18,535 nucleotides of DNA from Collinsella aerofaciens (GTDB lineage: Bacteria > Actinomycetota > Coriobacteriia > Coriobacteriales > Coriobacteriaceae): assembly GCA_030841765.1 (NCBI GenBank), contig JAUUSS010000039.1, positions 1-18,535 of the forward strand, in the 5' to 3' direction. Within the stretch, counting starts at the first letter, position 1. Each line of letters starts with the position of its first letter. The position numbers were made by a program, and so were the translations under genes. The notes beneath the pieces were generated by a model that saw only the letters and a list, made by a program, of their open reading frames with translations, ran no database searches and was not told where the DNA came from. Shown here one piece after another: positions 1 to 6,926 of this stretch.

Positions 1-505
1 GCGTCGAGGGATCGAGCCAGCACCACGCACCGTTTAGGTTGAGCCAGCCGGAGGCCAGCGCGCCTGAGCCCGTCGCGTAGTACCAGGTCCCGCCGTCGAG
101 CACCCATCCGGTCGCCATCGCGCCGGAGCCATTGAACCAGTATGCGGAGCCATTGCACTCATGGAGCCCGATGGCCATGGCGTGCGTCGAGGGATCGAGC
201 CAGTACCAGGCCCCATTGGTATAGAGCCAGCCAGAATGCAACGAGACCGGATTGACTGAATCCACATAGAACCAGTTGCCGTCAAACGAATTCCAACCCA
301 GATTCCATTTAACGGATTCTTGAGCAGGACCATCATCGATTGAATCGGAAGGAGAAAGAGTCGAGGGGACGGATTGCCTCTCAATATCAGTAGGGATAGA
401 GGAGCTTATGGGTTCTGCGTTCGCGATATCAACCACACCGGGCCCAGCGAGCAGTAGGGTTGAAAGAATGATTAGGATTAATATTATTCGCTTTTTCCTT
501 GCCAT
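1..505 (-). CDS. Secreted cell-wall-binding repeat protein, C-terminus outside window
   Basis: The frame is open from an ATG at 503-505 down to the window edge (168 codons seen) and has no stop, so the gene is partial. Residues 1-30 form a Sec signal peptide: a basic MARKKR start, an Ile/Leu-rich core, and probable cleavage near ANA-EP. Residues 31-65 are a low-complexity Ser/Pro/Asp linker. From about residue 70, aromatic repeats of the cell-wall-binding (choline-binding-like) type begin, with the pattern GAWYWLDP...GSGAMATGW. One repeat reads AWCW where sister copies read AWYW. The Shine-Dalgarno is weak (TGGGGG about 7 nt before the ATG). DNA up to about 240 is GC-rich and nearly identical to the tail of the GH25 gene upstream, whereas the first 90 codons are AT-rich. 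Any catalytic domain would lie beyond the window, so the enzymatic role is unknown. Surface attachment is inferred. Confidence 0.85.
   Translation of the reverse strand, partial: MARKKRIILILIILSTLLLAGPGVVDIANAEPISSSIPTDIERQSVPSTLSPSDSIDDGPAQESVKWNLGWNSFDGNWFYVDSVNPVSLHSGWLYTNGAWYWLDPSTHAMAIGLHECNGSAYWFNGSGAMATGWVLDGGTWYYATGSGALASGWLNLNGAWCWLDPST
47..211 (-). repeat. Long cell-wall-binding module, copy D
   Basis: This 165-bp coding module (55 codons, from AWYWLDP to ALASG) is in the same orientation as three further copies in the neighbouring GH25 gene. Positions 1-55, which include its downstream end, match 866-920 with one mismatch (C at 21, T at 886). Positions 72-100 match 937-965 exactly. 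DNA-level identity between two genes points to recent duplication or gene conversion. Confidence 0.85.
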
Positions 506-605
506 GTGCAGCCCCCAGTAGTAACCAATTTTTACATAAACATAGTCTACAAATGGATGGCTAAGAGCAATATGTAATTAGAAAAAAGCAATTAAAGAAG
601 AGCTG

Positions 606-2339
606 CTAGCCAAGCCATACACCATTGCTAGCAAAAGAGTATTGCACCCCATCGATTTCTTGAACACCCGTAGTCATTGCGTGCGTCGTGGGGTCAAGCC
701 AGTACCAGGCGCCGCCGACGTATGCCCAGCCGGAGGCCAGCACGCCTGATCCCGTCGCGTAGTACCAGGTGCCGCCGTCGAGGACCCAACCGGTCGCCAT
801 CGCGCCGGAGGCGTTGAACCAGTACGCGGAGCCGTTGCACTCGTGGAGCCCAGTGGCCATGGCGTGCGTCGAGGGATCGAGCCAGTACCACGCACCGTTT
901 AGGTTGAGCCAGCCGGAGGCGAGGGCGCCGGAGCCAGTCGCGTAGTACCAGGTCCCGCCGTCGAGGACCCATCCGGTCGCCATTGCGCCGGAGCTGTTGA
1001 ACCAGTATGCGGAACCGTTGCACGAATGGAGGCCCGTCGCCATGGCGCCGCCCGCGTCGGGGTCGAGCCAGTACCAGGAGCCGCCGGTGTAAAGCCAGCC
1101 GGTCGAGGCGATACCGTCAGCGAACCAGTACCAGGAGCCGTCGACGAGGCCCCAGCCGTTAAGGGGACCGCAGCTGCCGAAGTAGCGGCGGACGCCCTGC
1201 GCATCAGTCTGGTAACCCGTCAGCATGGCCCCCGTCCGGGCGTCGAAGCAGTAGGGCACGCCGCCGACGGAAACGGGGCCGCGCGCCAGCGCGCCGGAGC
1301 CAGTCGCGTAGTACCAGGTGCCGCCGTCGAGGACCCATCCGGTCGCCATCGCGCCGGAGGCGTTGAACCAGTACATGGAGCCGTTGCACTCGTAGAGCCC
1401 GGTGGCCATTACACCGCCCGCGTCGGGGTCGAGCCAATACCAGGCTCCGCCCTGGCGCAACCATCCGGTATACGCTTTGCCGTCAGAGGTTGCGTAATAC
1501 CAAGCGCCCTCTTTTAACTGCCAGTAATAAAGAGAGACATCAACATACGCGTAATTCATATCAACATTTCCGCTAATACCAGAAACTTTTCCGCGGCTTG
1601 TATACTGCCAAAAGCTGTAACTGGCGGTATAGTGACATTGGGAGTTGTATTGAGCAATCCAATGATCCCAAGAACCGCTTTTAAATACAGGGTCGGTCAA
1701 TATATTGTTAAACCAATTTAGGTTTGCATAAATGCCTGGCTTATATCCAGCACTAGAAATCTTATTACAGAATGTCTGAGCTCTAGATGCAATTCCGGAT
1801 TGACGACCATCTGCAATAATTGTCTTGTCCTCAAGATCGTAATACACCGGTAGCCTAGGATTGTGCCCCGATAGGCAGTCAATCACCATGGACGCCTCAT
1901 CGGCTGCCTGTTGATTATCAAAAGCATATGAATAGACATAGACGCCGTAGGGAATTCCGAGTCGCTCGCACTCAGAAATATTTCGATTAAATTGATAGTC
2001 AACTCGACCGCCGAAAGACGGAGCGCCAAACCCAACGCGCAGAATAGCGAAATCGATGCCAGAAGCTTTAACTGCGTCCCAATCAATACGCCCTTGGTGC
2101 TCGCTGACGTCAATGCCCTGAGCTGTAACCCCATCGGGAAGAGCGTCCATAGACAATAAAGCTATTCCGTCTTCTTCGGAAGAAGCATCATCTGAAACTA
2201 ATTGTCCACCCTCATAACGCCAAGAATTCTCAACCAGAGTCTGAGCAGCCTCTGCATCCGCAGGGCATACAAACATAGAAACGGGCGCAAAGAGCATCAG
2301 CACCAACAATGCCGAAAACAACTTAAGATGTTTGTTCAT
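606..2339 (-). CDS. Secreted GH25 lysozyme-type muramidase with C-terminal cell-wall-binding repeats
   Basis: This is a 577-aa exported peptidoglycan hydrolase. Residues 1-31 are a signal peptide with a long hydrophobic core ending near ADAEA. Residues 73-268 match glycoside hydrolase family 25, which cuts the MurNAc-GlcNAc bond. Visible family marks are the DVSEHQG motif with D77, the catalytic D-x-E (D168, E170 in YYDLED), WIAQY at 227-231, and the late VDMN motif with D260. From about residue 275 to the end there are aromatic GGxWYY/GxMxTGW repeats, including three long 55-residue units (299-353, 421-475, 483-537). They should anchor the enzyme to the wall. The ATG has a GAGG 5 nt upstream. 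DNA composition switches sharply near 1500: 22 of 60 bases are G/C at 1741-1800 against 37 of 60 at 961-1020. The gene is a complete, intact autolysin or interbacterial lysin candidate. Which of these roles it has cannot be told from sequence. Confidence 0.95.
   Translation of the reverse strand: MNKHLKLFSALLVLMLFAPVSMFVCPADAEAAQTLVENSWRYEGGQLVSDDASSEEDGIALLSMDALPDGVTAQGIDVSEHQGRIDWDAVKASGIDFAILRVGFGAPSFGGRVDYQFNRNISECERLGIPYGVYVYSYAFDNQQAADEASMVIDCLSGHNPRLPVYYDLEDKTIIADGRQSGIASRAQTFCNKISSAGYKPGIYANLNWFNNILTDPVFKSGSWDHWIAQYNSQCHYTASYSFWQYTSRGKVSGISGNVDMNYAYVDVSLYYWQLKEGAWYYATSDGKAYTGWLRQGGAWYWLDPDAGGVMATGLYECNGSMYWFNASGAMATGWVLDGGTWYYATGSGALARGPVSVGGVPYCFDARTGAMLTGYQTDAQGVRRYFGSCGPLNGWGLVDGSWYWFADGIASTGWLYTGGSWYWLDPDAGGAMATGLHSCNGSAYWFNSSGAMATGWVLDGGTWYYATGSGALASGWLNLNGAWYWLDPSTHAMATGLHECNGSAYWFNASGAMATGWVLDGGTWYYATGSGVLASGWAYVGGAWYWLDPTTHAMTTGVQEIDGVQYSFASNGVWLG
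729..893 (-). repeat. Long cell-wall-binding module, copy C
   Basis: Third long module of the GH25 protein (residues 483-537). It carries the STHAMATG variant, which is also found in copy D of the neighbouring gene, whereas copies A and B carry a DAGG variant at that point. Confidence 0.85.
915..1079 (-). repeat. Long cell-wall-binding module, copy B
   Basis: Second long module of the GH25 protein (residues 421-475). It shares long exact runs with copy D, for example 937-965 with 72-100. Confidence 0.85.
1281..1445 (-). repeat. Long cell-wall-binding module, copy A
   Basis: First long module of the GH25 protein (residues 299-353). It is separated from copy B by a more divergent stretch (residues 354-420) with shorter repeat units, which include the SCGPLNGWG segment. 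Confidence 0.85.
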
Positions 2340-2562
2340 GTAAACCTCGTCATTCGCTCTTGATTGCGTCTAGCTTACAGCATAGCTATGAAAGATTCCC
2401 GAACATCTAACAGGACAAGATGCCATCTAGGACAATAAATAGTTGGGCGCAATGCTGCAAAGAAAAGAAGAACTTACCGGCAGGGTTGAACCCGCAGGCT
2501 CATTGCCCCCTCCTCTTGCCCCCAAGAATACCGACTTCAAATAAACTTTCAAACCAGATGTC

Positions 2563-2593
2563 AAAAAGGTAGGGGGCCCAGAGAGTCCCCTAC
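2563..2593 (-). terminator. Rho-independent terminator after the NlpC/P60-like gene
   Basis: On the minus strand the stem GTAGGGG (2587-2593) pairs with CCCCTAC (2569-2575). It is followed by a T-run (the complement of AAAAA at 2563-2567), starting about 12 nt past the stop codon at 2605. It separates this gene from the GH25 gene, which must therefore have its own promoter within 2340-2560. I could not pick a convincing -35/-10 pair there. Confidence 0.85.
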
Positions 2594-2604
2594 AACTCGG
2601 AATT

Positions 2605-4815
2605 CTAACGAATCAGTATTACTTTCGATGGGCCCAAAGCGGTCAAACCGGAGATGCGATTTCCATAACCATCACTATGCCAGAACAAATTTTCGCTCGG
2701 CGAATTGCCCCAGAAAAAGCCAATGTGGCTATCGTCCGCATATGGGTTGTAAGGATTGAAGAACACAATGTCCCCCTTACGAGCCAAACCACTACGTAAC
2801 AACTCATCAATAGAGTTGAAATAAGTCACGTTCGCACACGTATCGATAGCGTAGCCGTACCAACGATAAGCGTTTACGCAGCCGCCCCTTCCGGGACCTC
2901 CACTCCAAGGGGAATGGCTCTGCTCGGCGGCAATGGGAGCTAAATTCCCGCCCGCCTTCATATATGCATGCGATACAAATCCACCACAATTCATGCCCGT
3001 ATAACCGTCCCAACGCGGATCACCCTTTGGGTACATGCACGTTTCCTGGCTGAGATGCGTGTCGTAGCGTGTTCCACGGTAATAGCCGTCGTTTTCGTGG
3101 CTCATAAGCCAATTGACCAAGCTGGACCTATTGACCCCCAAAACAGAACCAGACGTATTCAACCATGCACCACTTGCATTGAAGTAATAGTCAACGCCAT
3201 CGATTTTCAGCCACCCGTTAGCAAACATGGCACCCGAAGGCTGGAGCCAGTACCACGTACCGCCGTCATTAAGCCATCCAGTTTTCATCTTGAATGTGGA
3301 AGGGTCCATCCAATACCACGCACCGTTGACATATTGCCAACCAGACTTAAGGACACCATTGGAAGATGCGTAGTACCAAGTATTGCCACTTTCGTCAGAA
3401 GCGTCTTTCGACATAATCCAACCAGACGCCACGTTAACGACACCATTCGCATCCGCATAGAAAACCGCATCTCCAATATGAATCACACCTGGCAATGAAG
3501 ACGAGTCAGTACGATCAGCGACTACAGGAGATCCATCAGATGAAGTAGGCAACGGCTCGCTCAGTGCTCCAGACGAATTCGCCCATACCATACCATCGTT
3601 CAAGTTGATCCAGCACGAAGATGCCATTGCACCGGAATCATAAGAAAAATAGCGCTTGCTTCCTACCGCAAATTCACCAGTACGCATTGCGCCGGATACA
3701 TCATCAAGGTAATACCAGGCGCTTCCGGACTTTATCCATCGCCCTCGTTGAATAGCTCCGTTTGATGCGGCGTAATACCAAGTACCATCAGCAAGTGCCC
3801 AGCCTGTTGCCATGGCACCTGAGCTCGTAAGGAAATAGGTGGACGAGCCCACTTGCACAAAGCCCGTGAGCATAATATGGCTTCCTGGATCCAGGTAATA
3901 CCAAGAATTCCCTAGAAGTAACCAACCTCCATGCAGTAAGCCGTTGGAGTCAGCGTAATACCAGTTGTTGTCAATAAGTGCCCACTGGGAGGATAGCATG
4001 GCCCCTGAACTGTTAAAGATATAAGAGGTGCCATTGCATTCATTCAGCCCGGTGGCCATAGAACCGTCTGCAGGATCAAGCCAGTACCAACGACCCCCAT
4101 CCGAGAGCCAGCCCTTTACCAGAGCGCCAGAGCCGGAAAAATAATGCCAGACAGAAGCATCAAGATGCCATCCGATAAGCATTGCACCAGAAGAAGAGAA
4201 TCCATACGTGGCTCCCCCAATCTGCAGCATCGCATCGTGGACCATCTTGCCCTCATCATCCAGCCAATACCAGTTGCTGCCGTCTGAAAGCCAGCCTTTT
4301 ACCATGGCGCCAGAACCGGAGAAATAACGCCAAGCAGAAGTGGAGCCCGTAGAATCTAGGTACCAGCCGACACGCATTGCGCCCGAAGAGGAGAAGGCAT
4401 ACGTCGCACCCCCGACTTGAACCAACCCATCCTGAGCCATTCGACCTTCGTCGTCGAACCAGTACCAGCTACCGTCTATATGTCTCCAAGAAGAAACAGC
4501 GATTGTTCCGTCGGACAAGCCCCAACGCCAAAAACCAGCCCCTTCTTCGGGTGATATCCACCCCTGATGCCAAATAATTTGATTCGAAACCTCGGAAGGG
4601 GTCTCATTATCCACCTGAGAGTTCTGCTCGACAGCGAAGGTCGATTCGCGCTGAGCATCAACGCCTGACTCGACAGAAGCAATAGCAACGTTAGATGCGG
4701 GACCTTCGTCAGTGTTATTCGAATCAAGGGCGTATAACATCGAGGGCGAACCCAAAAGGAGCCCAAAAGAAATGAGGCCCGAAAAAGCCAGCACTCCGAA
4801 TGACCATTTCTTCAT
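2605..4815 (-). CDS. Secreted cell-wall-binding repeat protein with C-terminal NlpC/P60-like peptidase domain
   Basis: I chose the ATG at 4815 (736 aa) because MKKWSFGVLAF begins a normal signal peptide. An in-frame GTG at 4836 would add seven residues. Neither start has a strong Shine-Dalgarno. After the signal peptide there is an acidic Ser/Asn linker, then some 20 aromatic wall-binding repeats from about residue 100 to 555. These are more diverged in DNA than those of the GH25 gene. Residues 558-736 form a catalytic domain of the NlpC/P60-like fold: the nucleophile is probably C610 in MNCGGFVSHAY, the general base probably H697 in DDSHIGFFWG, and a third polar residue perhaps H713 in FWHSD. 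Such enzymes cleave peptide bonds in peptidoglycan stems, often gamma-D-Glu to diamino acid. The substrate here is inferred. A CHAP-type amidase is the alternative. The gene lies 59-80 bp downstream of the next repeat protein and ends in a clear terminator. Confidence 0.9.
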   Translation of the reverse strand: MKKWSFGVLAFSGLISFGLLLGSPSMLYALDSNNTDEGPASNVAIASVESGVDAQRESTFAVEQNSQVDNETPSEVSNQIIWHQGWISPEEGAGFWRWGLSDGTIAVSSWRHIDGSWYWFDDEGRMAQDGLVQVGGATYAFSSSGAMRVGWYLDSTGSTSAWRYFSGSGAMVKGWLSDGSNWYWLDDEGKMVHDAMLQIGGATYGFSSSGAMLIGWHLDASVWHYFSGSGALVKGWLSDGGRWYWLDPADGSMATGLNECNGTSYIFNSSGAMLSSQWALIDNNWYYADSNGLLHGGWLLLGNSWYYLDPGSHIMLTGFVQVGSSTYFLTSSGAMATGWALADGTWYYAASNGAIQRGRWIKSGSAWYYLDDVSGAMRTGEFAVGSKRYFSYDSGAMASSCWINLNDGMVWANSSGALSEPLPTSSDGSPVVADRTDSSSLPGVIHIGDAVFYADANGVVNVASGWIMSKDASDESGNTWYYASSNGVLKSGWQYVNGAWYWMDPSTFKMKTGWLNDGGTWYWLQPSGAMFANGWLKIDGVDYYFNASGAWLNTSGSVLGVNRSSLVNWLMSHENDGYYRGTRYDTHLSQETCMYPKGDPRWDGYTGMNCGGFVSHAYMKAGGNLAPIAAEQSHSPWSGGPGRGGCVNAYRWYGYAIDTCANVTYFNSIDELLRSGLARKGDIVFFNPYNPYADDSHIGFFWGNSPSENLFWHSDGYGNRISGLTALGPSKVILIR

Positions 4816-4841
4816 AACAGCACGGTATCCAATCACGCAGC

Positions 4842-4869
4842 GGCCCCGTCGCTTCAGGGCAACGGGGCC
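4842..4869 (-). other. Intergenic hairpin without a T-run
   Basis: GGCCCCGT (4842-4849) and ACGGGGCC (4862-4869) form a perfect 8-bp stem with a 12-nt loop. It sits in the short gap between two wall-binding repeat genes. It is not followed by a T-run on either strand, so it is not a classic intrinsic terminator. It lies just upstream of the GTG 4836/ATG 4815 start region, so it could act as an mRNA-stability or attenuation element. Confidence 0.5.
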
Positions 4870-4895
4870 TCAATCAAAACTAGCTCAGTAATGTG

Positions 4896-6152
4896 CTAGC
4901 CAATTTGCTGGCAGTTTTTGCACTCTCGTGAAGCGCCACGCCTCTGGGCCTCCTGAATAGAGATCTGCGAATAGCCCTTTGCGTCCTTACCAACGGTACG
5001 GCACTTATGCGTATGGTAAACATCGCTACCGTTCTTATACCAAACTAAACCGTAGCCCGGAATCCACTTGCCGTCCTCGCCGACATAGTAGGAGCCAACC
5101 CAGGCATTCGTAGCCATGGCACCGGAAGACTGGAGGTAGTAGTCGCCGACCCAGGCGTCGTGAGCCATAGCGCCGGAACCGCTAAAGTAGTACCAGGCGC
5201 CGCCGACCTGACGCCAGCCGGTGGCCATCGCGCCGGAATCGTCGAACCAGTACCAAACTCCACCAACGTTAGCCCAAGAGTTAGAGGCCATAGCGCCCGA
5301 ACCTCCGAGCCAATACCACGTGCCGCCATTGCTGAGCCAGCCGGTTGCCATGGCGCCCGAACCGCTCGCATAGTACCAAGAGCCGCCTGCCAAGAACCAG
5401 CCAGTGGCCATTGCACCGGAGTCGCCGAACCAGTACCAGGAGCCGCCGAGGCTGCGCCAGCTGTTAGCGACCATGGCGCCCGAGCCGTCGAGGTAGAACC
5501 ACGTACCGCCGATGTTGAGCCAGCCAGTGACCATCGCACCGGAGGCATTAGTGTAGTACCAGGTACCCGAATCGTTGATCCAGCCAGTCAGCATGACCCC
5601 AGATTCGTTGAAATAGTACCAAGCCCCGCCGAGATTATGCCAACCGGTCAATAGCTCACCGTCGGAGGTCGCATAGGACCACTTTCCGTAGATGGAGTCG
5701 TAGAACCAGCCACTATGCTGCATGCGGCCATCGGCGTTGGCACCAGGGGTGTTCAGGAAGTAGTTCTTGCCGTCAATCTGAACTCGGCCGTATGCCATAT
5801 CATGGTTTTCGGGATAGAAGTAATACTTGTCCCCACCGATAGACTGCCAGCCCGACACCGCGGTCCCGTCAGCGCCAAAATAGTACCAGACAGCTTCGTA
5901 TTCGTTATGCCACTGGTTCGTGACCATGGCGCCAGTTTCGGGATCGAAATAGCGAAGGTTGCCGTCCTCGCACCGAACGAGTCCAGTCTTCGGACGACCG
6001 TCGGAACACCATTCCGTAATCGGTCCACCGCCTCCGCCACCGCCAGCAATATCAGCAAATGAGGGCGCCGGGGCAACCGTCATGCAGGCAGCAGCAAATG
6101 CAACAACTCCCAGCACTGTTAGTCCGTGCCATCTTTCTCGAAGGTTTTTCAT
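4896..6152 (-). CDS. Secreted cell-wall-binding repeat protein with C-terminal Cys/His module
   Basis: This is a 418-aa exported protein. Residues 1-33 are a signal peptide (MKNLRERWHG basic start, hydrophobic core, likely cut after SFA). C23 lies in the core but lacks a good lipobox. A run of seven glycines follows (37-43). Residues 60-360 hold about 14 aromatic repeats of the form GGxWYYxxxSGAMATGW. The last 45 residues differ: YHTHKC (H380, H382, C384), the sequence ISIQEAQRRG, and a terminal CKNC (C411, C414). This matches the short C-terminal module with one Cys, a conserved EA..RG helix and a CxxC that many Gram-positive exported proteins carry. Zinc binding or disulfide formation is inferred, and no enzyme domain is visible. 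The start is supported by AAGGAT about 6 nt upstream. The gene is the first of four co-oriented wall-binding genes and is divergent from the DUF4869 cassette. Confidence 0.9.
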   Translation of the reverse strand: MKNLRERWHGLTVLGVVAFAAACMTVAPAPSFADIAGGGGGGGPITEWCSDGRPKTGLVRCEDGNLRYFDPETGAMVTNQWHNEYEAVWYYFGADGTAVSGWQSIGGDKYYFYPENHDMAYGRVQIDGKNYFLNTPGANADGRMQHSGWFYDSIYGKWSYATSDGELLTGWHNLGGAWYYFNESGVMLTGWINDSGTWYYTNASGAMVTGWLNIGGTWFYLDGSGAMVANSWRSLGGSWYWFGDSGAMATGWFLAGGSWYYASGSGAMATGWLSNGGTWYWLGGSGAMASNSWANVGGVWYWFDDSGAMATGWRQVGGAWYYFSGSGAMAHDAWVGDYYLQSSGAMATNAWVGSYYVGEDGKWIPGYGLVWYKNGSDVYHTHKCRTVGKDAKGYSQISIQEAQRRGASRECKNCQQIG

Positions 6153-6192
6153 ACGACATCCTTTTTCCGAGATTTAAGGCTCTCTTAAGTTA

Positions 6193-6220
6193 TTTTTAAA
6201 CTATCAATTCAGTATTTCAA
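6193..6220 (-). promoter_or_regulatory. Candidate promoter for the Cys/His wall-binding protein gene
   Basis: On the minus strand TTGAAA (6215-6220) is followed after 16 nt by TAAAAA (6193-6198). This is about 40 nt upstream of the ATG at 6152 and within an AT-rich divergent intergenic region. The match to consensus is moderate. Confidence 0.4.
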
Positions 6221-6395
6221 CGGGAAATCGATAAAAGGTGTCTTTGTGACTGCAATTTAAATATGAGTCGCCACACCTCAACCGTTACGCTAAATAGCTT
6301 CTAAGGCAAACTTAGCGCATGAGCGAACTGATTAAACGAGTGAACTGAATAATAAAGCAACAAAATACAAACCTTGGTCATCAATCACATCTACC

Positions 6396-6414
6396 GCGGG
6401 CCGATAACGCCCGC
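6396..6414. promoter_or_regulatory. Inverted repeat next to the cassette promoter (possible operator)
   Basis: GCGGGC (6396-6401) and GCCCGC (6409-6414) form a perfect 6-bp inverted repeat with a 7-nt spacer, in an otherwise AT-rich region. It lies 14 bp upstream of the TATAAT at 6429 and so overlaps the -35 zone. Both flanking genes point away from it and it has no T-run, so a terminator role is unlikely. Binding by a regulator is inferred. The remainder of 6221-6395 shows nothing I can name. Confidence 0.4.
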
Positions 6415-6428
6415 CTCATGTGCTGCGA

Positions 6429-6434
6429 TATAAT
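6429..6434 (+). promoter_or_regulatory. Consensus -10 box for the DUF4869/ATPase cassette
   Basis: A perfect TATAAT lies 43 bp upstream of the GTG start at 6477, giving an expected 5' leader of about 35 nt. No good -35 is present at 16-18 bp; the inverted repeat at 6396-6414 occupies that zone, so an activator or repressor could act here. Confidence 0.55.
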
Positions 6435-6465
6435 CAATCTCACTAGATGCCAAATCAGCAAGCCG

Positions 6466-6471
6466 AAGGAG
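6466..6471 (+). promoter_or_regulatory. Ribosome binding site that decides a GTG start
   Basis: AAGGAG is followed after 5 nt by GTG at 6477, in frame with the longer ATG at 6447, which has no Shine-Dalgarno. This makes GTG the likely start. Confidence 0.8.
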
Positions 6472-6476
6472 CTGAC

Positions 6477-6926
6477 GTGCTAACAATTCACTATGGTGAT
6501 ATGGAAAACGTTATCTACAACACGTCCGTTTACTTCGATAACGTATATTCGCCCCAGTGGTTTCAAGACTCCTTTGCCCAAAGGGTCATAAAATCCATCG
6601 ACAAAGGCACCGTGGTAGGCCCCAATGCAATCGATACCAAGATTCTAGGCATCATTCCTCCCGAGAAACTATCCAGCGGCACCAAAACGCTACTGCTTAT
6701 GTACTTTATGCCGCAGAATATATATAACGCCTCAAATTGCGGTGATAATTGCGCCTACTGGATTCTGAGGATCGCCGCGCAAAAGGATCTAACAATCAAT
6801 CTCTACCACATAATGGATTTTGGAAACGGCAAATTCACGGTAACCATTGCAAATACGGGCGATATAGTCCACACAATGTTTGACCTTGTCCCCATAGCTG
6901 GAAAATGCCTAAGGGAGAACTCCTGA
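6477..6926 (+). CDS. DUF4869-type protein, first gene of a two-gene cassette
   Basis: This is a 149-aa soluble protein with no signal peptide or membrane segment. I chose GTG 6477 over ATG 6447 because of the AAGGAG five bases upstream, so the protein begins MLTIHYGDMENVIYNTS. From memory of the family it resembles DUF4869 proteins: the opening hxIxxGDMxxxIYNTSxYF, the central LSSGTKTLLLM and IYNASNCGDNCAYWIL segments, and the closing MDFGxGxFxVxIxNTGxIVH segment all fit. The molecular function of the family is not known to me. The gene ends in TGATG, with its stop overlapping the next start by one base, so the two products are very probably made together and may form a complex. The base composition of the cassette is lower in GC than the glycosyltransferase operon next to it, which suggests acquisition by transfer. 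Confidence 0.85.
   Translation: MLTIHYGDMENVIYNTSVYFDNVYSPQWFQDSFAQRVIKSIDKGTVVGPNAIDTKILGIIPPEKLSSGTKTLLLMYFMPQNIYNASNCGDNCAYWILRIAAQKDLTINLYHIMDFGNGKFTVTIANTGDIVHTMFDLVPIAGKCLRENS
6911..6917 (+). promoter_or_regulatory. Ribosome binding site of the ATPase/Toprim-like gene
   Basis: AAGGGAG lies 8 nt before the ATG at 6926, inside the end of the upstream gene. It favours this ATG over the in-frame ATG at 6905, which would overlap the upstream gene by 22 nt and lacks such a site. Confidence 0.75.

Noticed and set aside
34..384. 116-codon open frame rich in Arg, Gly, Ser and Pro at the left edge, minus strand
   Set aside because: It is an out-of-frame reading of the wall-binding repeat DNA. 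The true frame begins at 505 with a signal peptide and runs off the window.
660..1445. Regularly spaced repeats that could be mistaken for a CRISPR array or tandem non-coding repeat
   Set aside because: The repeats are in phase with codons and encode aromatic wall-binding modules. There are no unique spacers of constant length.
2381..2390. Perfect 10-bp palindrome CATAGCTATG upstream of the GH25 gene
   Set aside because: It is short enough to occur by chance in AT-rich DNA, and I could not place it relative to a convincing promoter.
2479..2499. tRNA T-arm-like GGTTCAACCC palindrome in the gap upstream of the GH25 gene
   Set aside because: The loop is too short for a T-arm, and no acceptor, D or anticodon arm can be drawn around it. 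The intergenic region otherwise shows no structured RNA I can support.
6447..6476. Leaderless ATG start at 6447 for the DUF4869-type protein
   Set aside because: The in-frame GTG at 6477 has AAGGAG 5 nt upstream, and the extra ten residues do not look like part of the domain.
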